64,000 nt of DNA from Kingdonia uniflora. Its lineage: Eukaryota > Streptophyta > Magnoliopsida > Ranunculales > Circaeasteraceae. Position 1 is the stretch's first letter; the number at the start of each line of letters is the position of its first letter. The notes below the pieces were generated by a model. The model saw nothing but the letters and a program-made list of their open reading frames with translations. It had not been told where the DNA came from and did not search any database. The DNA lies in contig JACGCM010001747.1 of NCBI GenBank assembly GCA_014058105.1, positions 2,542,001 through 2,606,000 on the forward strand. The letters run 5' to 3'. The translations under genes and the position numbers were made by a program. Positions 57,621 to 64,000 of the stretch are shown one piece after another.

Positions 57621-58213
57621 GGCAGTTGTGCAAAACGTCTTAAAGAGAACGACCTAGTACGTGGCTCGGCCACTCCCTTCTAATCAATTTCAGTTTGTTG
57701 TTGCAGGTATTACTTCAGTTTATTTGTTCTATTTGCATATTGCTAGAAACGAGGTAAACCCATCTATATTTCGAACACCATCTATTATGACTCTTTGAGT
57801 TTAGGGATGAAACAGTTCTGAACAGTGCCAAAAAGACTCTTTTAGAATCAAGTAACTAAATCAGATCTTATCTAAACATTTTTTTGGGCAACAAATAGTT
57901 CCACCCCTGAAGAAGCAAACACTTTATGAGTTTATTCATTGAAAAATAATGAGCTGGTGAACCCCTAGTAGCTAAAAAGTTATGCGACGATTATAAAAAG
58001 CAATTAAGTTTGAGATAGGAGTTTACCAAAGAAGAAGCAGAAGTAGTAGATGAAATGATTAGAAGTAGAGATTATTCTAAGAAATCAGGTAAATAGCACA
58101 CATAATATAGCGTGTTTGTCGTGAAGTGGAGGTTTCCATCAAGCGTCTTTCAGAGGCCAGAATCAGGTCATCAATCCTTCTAGTTTTTTCTATTTTATGA
58201 ATATTAAGAGAAA
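57499..58213. other. Spacer upstream of the tRNA pair
   Basis: AT-rich, with an oligo-T run near 57,545-57,560. No coding sequence recognised. Confidence 0.4.
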
Positions 58214-58296
58214 GCTGGTTTGCCCGAGAGGTTAAGGGGGAAGACTTAAGATCTTCTGCACATAAGTGCGCATGGGTTCGAACCCCATAGCCAGCA
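58214..58296 (+). tRNA. tRNA-Leu (UAA)
   Basis: 83 nt. Acceptor GCTGGTT pairs with AGCCAGC (one G-U), discriminator A. D-stem CCC/GGG, anticodon stem GAAGA/TCTTC with loop CTTAAGA giving anticodon TAA. Long class II variable arm (TGCACATAAGTGCGC), T-arm ATGGG-TTCGAAC-CCCAT. TTTTT at 58,305-58,309 is a Pol III terminator. Nuclear type (no intron, unlike plastid trnL-UAA). Confidence 0.93.
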
Positions 58297-58329
58297 GCAT
58301 TCAATTTTTAGGGCTATAAATAAAAAAAT

Positions 58330-58401
58330 TGCGTCTGCCGGGAGTCGAACCCGGGTCTATTGCTTGGAAGGCAATTATCCTAACCGTTGGACTACAGACG
58401 C
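58330..58401 (-). tRNA. tRNA-Gly (UCC)
   Basis: 72 nt on the minus strand. Acceptor GCGTCTG/CAGACGC, discriminator A, anticodon stem ATTGC/GCAAT with loop CTTCCAA (anticodon TCC), T-arm CCGGG-TTCGACT-CCCGG. Seven T residues follow the 3' end on the minus strand as terminator. Faces tRNA-Leu tail to tail with 33 bp between. Confidence 0.96.
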
Positions 58402-58529
58402 TAGTTGGATACTTCAGCCAAAACTACTTTTAAAACTTGTCTTGTGTTAGACCCAACAGATTATGAATGTACAAAAACAAAAAAATCATAAGAGAAGTTC
58501 AAACTTTCATTCATATGGAGTGTGGAGCT

Positions 58530-59200
58530 TATTAAAGTGTTATGTAGTTCTCGATTGGATGTTTTGGATCACAAACATTGTGGCAGTTCCAAAGAAAAAT
58601 ATAAATATCAGAGTATGTGTGGATTTTACAGACCTCAATAAACATACTCTAAAAGACAGTTTCCTTCTCCCTATAATTAATCATATACTTGATTCAACTG
58701 CTGGACACGAGCTTCTGTCCATGATGGATGCTGCGTCTGAATATAACCAAAGATTACTGTTACCCGACGACCAGGGGAAAACAACTTTTATTACGGAGCA
58801 AGGGTTGCATTGTTATAAAGTCATGTCTTTTGGACTAAAAAATGTAGGAGCCACTTATAAGAGATTGATGACCCGAATGTTCAAGGATCAACTCGGGAAA
58901 ACTATGGAAGTTTACATCAATGACATGCTGTGTAAGAGTCTCAAAAAAGAAAATCATCTCGCAGATCTTCACACAACCTTTGAAATTCTTCGGTCCTACA
59001 GAATGAAGCTCAACCCTGATAAATGCCAGCTCGGAGTCTAATATAGATTTTTTTGGGACATTTGATTAACAAGAAAGGAATCGAAGCTCACCCAGATTGC
59101 TTCCGCGCCCCTACTATCCATGCCTTCACCAAAAAACGAAGAATGACGTACAAAAATTGGCTAGCAAAATAGCAGCAATCAACCGATTTGTATCTAAGTC
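58530..59200 (+). pseudogene. T5 reverse transcriptase
   Basis: ITNIVAVPKKNINIRVCVDFTDLNKHTLKDSFLLP, LLSMMDAASEYNQ, TTFITEQGLHCYKVMSFGLKNVGATY, YINDMLCKSLKKENHLADLHTTF, LNPDKCQLGV are seen, each cited as separate segments. The catalytic YIDD is YIND (GAT to AAT), probably inactive. Frame breaks after 59,041. Very similar to the T4 copy. Confidence 0.9.
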
Positions 59201-59319
59201 TTCAGACCGGTGTAGATAATCATTTAACCTACTACGAGAAGGGACACAAAAATACAAAACTGAAAAGATCCAGAGATCGAATGGAGCAAAGAATGTGAAG
59301 CAATTTTTCAGGAGTTAAA

Positions 59320-60320
59320 ACGATATTTGTGGGAAAGCCACCAATCATGAGCTCCCCCACAGAAGGCAAAAAGTTTACAGTCTACCTAGTCGTCACATAC
59401 AACTCGATCAGTTTAGTGCTCATTCAACTTGATGACAAAACAGAAAAATCTGTCTATTTCATCAATAAGACTCTTACCCTGGCAGGGACACGATACGCTA
59501 AAATCGAGAAGTTACTCCTAGCCCTCATTTACACTTCACAAAAGTTAAAACAATACTTTTAAGCTTATTCAGTTTGGGTCATGACAAATTACCCACTGCG
59601 AGAAGTTTTGACCAAAAGAGAGAAATCCAGATGGGTACAACAGTGGTTGATCAGTCACTTTAGAAGAACACAATATACGATTTGAACAAAGACATTTAGA
59701 AAGGGTAAGGAAGTAGAAAATTTCTTGGCAGATTTTCTAGTCGACGACCCTGATTGGGAAGAAGATACTACTGATCTCATGGGGGAACAATTCGAAGAAA
59801 AATCAGACTGGGTATCCAAAAACTGGTGGCGCCTTCTAACCGACGGGTCCGTTGGGCCTTCAGGCTCAGGAATCGGTATTGTTATTATCACACCCTTTAA
59901 TAACAGAATCGAGAAGTCAATCTGACTCAATTTTGAGGCCACCAACAATGAAGCAAAATACGAGGCATTGATCCATGGAATGGATATGGCCCTAAAACTC
60001 GGAGTGCCCGAACTCTGTATATATACAAATTCCTTATTTATCGTAAATCATTGCACATAACGATATCAACAAAATAGGAAAATGGTCGATTACGCAGCAG
60101 TGGTAGCCGACAGAATGAGTAGATTCAAAAAGGCAATAATAGAGTACTTACCTCGAGGAGAAAACAGACATGCAGATTCTTTTACTTATCTCGCTGGAGT
60201 TCTTAGGGCAAAAGCTCGATATCTACATATCGAAATATTATCTACCCCTAGCATTAACATCATCCAATTAAATGCCATTAATACTGGGGGTGACGAACAA
60301 ACAGACGACGATTGGAGGTG
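59320..60320 (+). pseudogene. T5 RNase H pair (gypsy RNase H and additional archaeal-type RNase H)
   Basis: First domain: FTVYLVVTYNSISLVLIQLDD..VYFINKTLTLAGTRYAKIEKLLLALI (59,370-59,560). A linker with ADFLVDDPDWEED follows. Second domain: WRLLTDGSVGPSGSGIGIVI, NNEAKYEALIHGMDMAL, HADSFTYLAGVLRAKAR (59,827-60,220), i.e. the DG-S..G.G / E / D layout of the extra RNase H. Stops at 59,924 and 60,059. Confidence 0.85.
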
Positions 60321-60339
60321 ACCTTTCCTTAACTATATT

Positions 60340-61046
60340 GGACCAGACAACAAATTTCCTGGTGAACTCCCCGGTGATGTTAATGAAAGAAGAAGACTGA
60401 TACACAATACTGAACGATACACTATTATTGACAACTTCCTTTACAAAAGGTAGTAACAGGGCCTTATTTCAAATGTTTGTATGACAAGGAAGCCCTCAAT
60501 TTTTTATGTGACTTGCATGAAGGTACTTGCGGATCACATATGGAAAAACGATCTTTGGAAAATTGGGCCATTACTCAGGGAGTCTTTTGGCTTAGAATAA
60601 GAGTATAAGCCATCGAATATGTGAGCAAATGAGATGTCTGTTAGCGACATGGACCCAAAATTTGAGCTCCGGCCTTGGAGCTTCATTCTAGTTAAGTATA
60701 TTGGCTATTCAAAAGATGGGCTCTCGATCTCGTTGGAAAAATTCCCAAACACACTTGGAAAAAGGATACACCTCTTGGTAGTAATTGAATACTTCGCCAA
60801 ATGGGTAAAATCAATCCCTTCATGTCGGACATGAGAAGAAGAATTCATCAAATTCATATGGGAAAACATTATCATCAGGTTTGATTGCCCCTATCTCATC
60901 AAAATTGATAATGGACTGCAGTTTGTGGGTACAAAAGTGGTCGAGTAGCTTTATCAGGTTTTAGGCTCAGTGTGAGAAGTTACTCCCAATGAGTATCCAC
61001 GGGGTTTACACCTTTCCTGCTAGTTTACGGAACAGAAGGAGTTATC
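60340..61046 (+). pseudogene. T5 integrase
   Basis: Linker ERYTIIDNFLYKR, zinc-binding HHCC region (LHEGTCGSHM..., worn), core WSFILVKYIG (catalytic Asp lost), VVIEYFAKWVKSIP, ENIIIRFDCPYLIKIDNGLQF (the D-N-G second Asp is kept), and LVYGTEGVI just before the break at 61,046. The C-terminus is cut off by T6. Confidence 0.8.
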
Positions 61047-61804
61047 TATAGTAGCTTATTCCGCATCTCGAGCTCATGACTCATCTTCAAACTACATACA
61101 AACTTTTGACTTCAGCAATAGAGCACGTGACATAATAAGAAATAAGATAGTAACGTCAGGAGACATATACAACACGAGTTTCTCAACCAAACACCACTCA
61201 TCCCTGACGACACTCATGCTATTGGTTGAGAGTCGTCTTGTAATAGCTTATTTCGTATATCAGACTCAAGCTTTGTCTTCGATCTCATCAGCATACAAGA
61301 AGTACTACTAAAGACATGACCAACTTCCCTTAGTTCGAGACATCACTTTTGACCTCTATACCAAGAGTTCGATCTGTGCAAAGTGTACAGTCAGCTATAA
61401 ACCTGTTGTACAACAGCAAAGATCGAAACGTTACATAATATGGTCAAAAAATATCTCACACATACTTTGTAGCGTCCATCATTAAGGGACTTTATGGTTG
61501 TCAAACGGTCATATTGGAGGACCTATAAAAGGACCTAGAGAACTGCAAATGAAGGAGGGAACGTTTGATACATAAAAGTTCTTACTCCGTTATCTTACAT
61601 TCTCAGAATACTCATTGTAATAGACTAGCAATCTCAATAAGATCACCATCACTTTCTCAAAATCCTTAAGAGAGGTCGTAGTTTTTAACCTATTCAAATG
61701 TTTTCCACGCTAAACCATCTTATTATTTGTTATCTATTGTACTTGAACGTATGAGTATATCTGGTGTAAAGGCTAAGTCCAGATCCTGGAATTAGGCTAT
61801 TACA
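61047..61804 (+). repeat. 5' LTR of T6
   Basis: 758 bp, TATAGTAGCTTATTCCGC...TTAGGCTATTACA. The terminal TG is TA here (G-to-A). TTATC (61,042-61,046) is the expected left target duplication. Confidence 0.85.
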
Positions 61805-61823
61805 TTTGGCGCCGTCTGTGGGA
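61805..61823 (+). other. Primer binding site of T6
   Basis: TTTGGCGCCGTCTGTGGGA immediately after the LTR. Confidence 0.8.
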
Positions 61824-62229
61824 ACTGAAGTTCTCAAACCCATTGTCTCAAACGCCGCTGATCATTTTCTCTCAGAATATCACCTCCAGGTCAGAGTACA
61901 CCGATCGTCCAGGTAGAAGAAAGCACAGCTTTAGCAAACTTGAGGGCCATACTGAATTCAGAAGCAGAAAAATGTGCAGCCCTGGAATAACAACTCGCGA
62001 GTGTATATAACGTGTTTAAGGTTTTACAGGGTCAGTAGGTCACCGCCCAGTAGAACAAAGCCGTACTACTTGTGGGTTTGCAAATATTCGTTCATAACAG
62101 AATAGGACCTCCTCTGAAAGGCGTTCACGCAGGAGGTGCGCTTCGATCTAACCATCAACAACAGGGAATAGAACCCATCCAGATCCAGGAGATCCAACAA
62201 GAAGTGGATGGCGGTCTGGAGGGAGTCAG

Positions 62230-63280
62230 ACAGACTGATAATCTACCTTAAAGAGTTCGAGTCCTGGCAAAGGAACGTCTAAGTGAAGGGAGTAGTGACC
62301 GCAATCCTGGAGAAAGGCGTGTCACACGGCCAACCACTGCAGTTTGATAATACGTCACTCAGGAACATGTTGAAAATCGAATCAAAGAATTTCTCGAAGC
62401 TCATACGCAGACTAAAGGGATCCACAACAGATTATAGAAGAGTGCGATCGCCCAAGAGCTATTAGATGGTGAGGTCCCTACCGGGTTTCATACTCCAAAG
62501 ATCCGAAAATACAAAAGAACTGATCCAGTGAAACACGTTCTAGAGTTCCAGGATGCTCTAGGTCTACATTCCACGTCTAACCACATTCTATGCTGGCTCT
62601 TTCCTACCAGTTTGTCAGGCGAACCCCTACGGTAGCTTTATACACTGCCTGAAGGATCTATCATAACTTTCAAACAGTTGCCCGAACTCTTAGTTAAGAA
62701 TTACTTGCACAACAAAGATAAATGGGAGAACCTATATTCTCTTTTTAGCCTCAAACAGATGCCAGGAGAGAAGCTTGAGACATTTACTAGAAAGTTCATA
62801 GAGTTAGCTCAAAAAGTAGATTGACTCGACCAGAAGATCACTATTTTTGCTTTTACCAATGCTTTACTCGTCGATGGCCAGGCGAAGGAGTACCTCGTCC
62901 CTAACAAACCAACAATATTGGAAGGCATGATTGAAAATGTCAACGAATACATCGACCTGGAATGAATGGTGTCTGACAGAGAAAAACCTCAAAAATTAAC
63001 ACTGATAGCTCGAGATCAATCAGCCCATTTCAATTTTAATCTGACAACAAATCAAAGAGGAGACAGGAAACGAGCCAAATCCAACGACGAACGACCTCGA
63101 AAGGGGTGTAACTTGCCGAAACCTTATCTTTTGAAGATGAATGTGACCAAAGCCAATATCCATCCTATATTACAGAATGACAAATTCTTCCGTTATGCAC
63201 AATACCTTCAACCAATCGAGAACAAGTCATACTGCATCCACCATAAGGTCCGACATCATGAGATAGAACAATGTTTTGCC
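62230..63280 (+). pseudogene. T6 gag
   Basis: Same order as T4 gag: LPEGSIITFKQ near 62,650, QMPGEKLETFTRKFIELAQKV, IFAFTNALLVDGQAKEYLV, EYIDLE-stop. The open nucleocapsid part (62,966-63,286) has PKPYLLKMNVTKANIHPILQ and YCIHHKVRHHEIEQCF. Stops remain (62,822, 62,964, 63,284). Confidence 0.8.
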
Positions 63281-63289
63281 TTATAACGA

Positions 63290-63997
63290 TTGTTGGAGTA
63301 CATCTTCACAGACGGACGAATGCACGAATACATAGTAGATGTGGAGAGTTATAAGAACGGGAGTTACAAAAATCCCACAGAAGCTGTACAAGTCGAGGAA
63401 CTAGTAGCCAAAAAACATTTGTACCATATCTCATTCTGCCATTTTGTGGAGACTCAGATCGTCAACGAGTCGAACAGGAGCAAACGAAGACGTGTCGGCC
63501 AAAGTCACAACATATCCATGCAATATAAAGAAGCTTGTTTAATTCTAGTATCCAGCTCTCAGCGAACAGGAATTTCTTTCGATGATTGCGACGTTCAGCA
63601 TGTCAACTATCCTCACCATGATGCTTTGGTGGTCATGTTGAAAATGCAAAATATGGTGTTTCATACGATGATGATAGACACCGGAAGCACTATCGAATTC
63701 CTTTTTCAAAGCACGATCGATCAGATGGGCCTGACCGATAAGGTCCAACCCAACCACATTGATATCTGTAGTTTCAATGGATCTAAGGAGGAACGTCTAG
63801 GAAAGATTATACTTACTATCACCACAGGACCAGTAACACTCAACGTTGTCTTCTATTATCAATACAAAATCTCGTTATCTGGGGATAATGACATTGCTGG
63901 TTACACAATATGCGTGCTATTCTGTCAACCTATCACTTTACATTACGTTTTGAATAGGAAGGTGACATTTACGAGATCAAAGGAAGTCAGAAATTAG
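63290..63997 (+). pseudogene. T6 aspartic protease region
   Basis: 235 codons open. MMIDTGSTIEFLFQSTIDQMGL has an intact D-T-G-S active site, unlike T4. The frame shifts near the IL-G-x-x-W-L segment (LSGDNDIAGY), so it is still likely broken close to the end. Confidence 0.8.
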
Positions 63998-64000
63998 CAT

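Larger units (their letters stand above)
58530..61046 (+). mobile_element. Tat-lineage retrotransposon fragment T5 (pol)
   Basis: It starts abruptly in RT, after the tRNA-Gly 5' flank, and ends at 61,046 where the T6 LTR begins. Gag, protease and 5' LTR are missing. The presence of two RNase H domains in pol is a Tat-lineage trait. Confidence 0.85.
61047..64000 (+). mobile_element. Tat-lineage retrotransposon T6, 5' part
   Basis: 5' LTR (61,047-61,804), primer site, gag and protease run to the window end; RT would follow. It is inserted in T5 integrase. Same subfamily as T4 by LTR, primer site and gag. Confidence 0.9.

Overview
This is nuclear DNA from a flowering plant, most likely a eudicot. 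It is AT-rich and dominated by decayed transposable elements. The one clearly intact protein gene is a plant-specific HD2-type histone deacetylase in seven exons (39,126-41,294, + strand). Two nuclear-type tRNA genes (Leu-UAA and Gly-UCC) lie tail to tail at 58.2-58.4 kb.

1-38,040 is a stack of nested elements. At least four copies or part-copies of Ty3/gypsy LTR retrotransposons of the Tat lineage lie here, named T1-T4. The 3' part of T1 (1-5,225) sits in the integrase C-terminal region of T2. The 3' part of T2 (5,226-11,964) sits in the transposase of a Mutator-like element (MULE, 11,965-about 16,660). The MULE adjoins, and probably sits in, the 3' region of T3 (about 16,670-38,040). T3's 3' LTR is split by the complete 13.6 kb element T4 (24,165-37,733), which has a perfect 5-bp duplication ATAAC. 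A 1 kb hAT-like element with a perfect 8-bp duplication interrupts T3's antisense gene.

38,041-43,554 is the gene island. It holds a tRNA-derived SINE with a tandemly duplicated 3' end, the HD2 gene with two telo-boxes and a TATA box, an inverted pair of Harbinger-like MITEs and a hAT-like MITE.

43,851-55,386 is a decayed Ty1/copia element with 234-246 bp LTRs. It is swollen to 11.5 kb by a CACTA-like insertion (about 46.07-50.41 kb) and a CACGTG-rich minisatellite. 55.7-57.5 kb holds further short non-autonomous DNA transposons.

58,400-64,000 returns to Tat elements: a 5'-truncated pol fragment with dual RNase H and integrase (T5), cut in its integrase C-terminus by the 5' LTR of T6. T6 continues through gag and protease to the window end.

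The most interesting structure is the long region between pol and the 3' LTR in T1-T4. Each copy carries several genes in antisense orientation: small ORFs beginning M-V/M-K/R/T-T plus a long coiled-coil gene. Most have a TATA box just upstream on the antisense strand, and the long gene keeps spliceosomal introns at matching positions in different copies. This reads as an antisense, independently promoted gene cassette carried by the retrotransposon.
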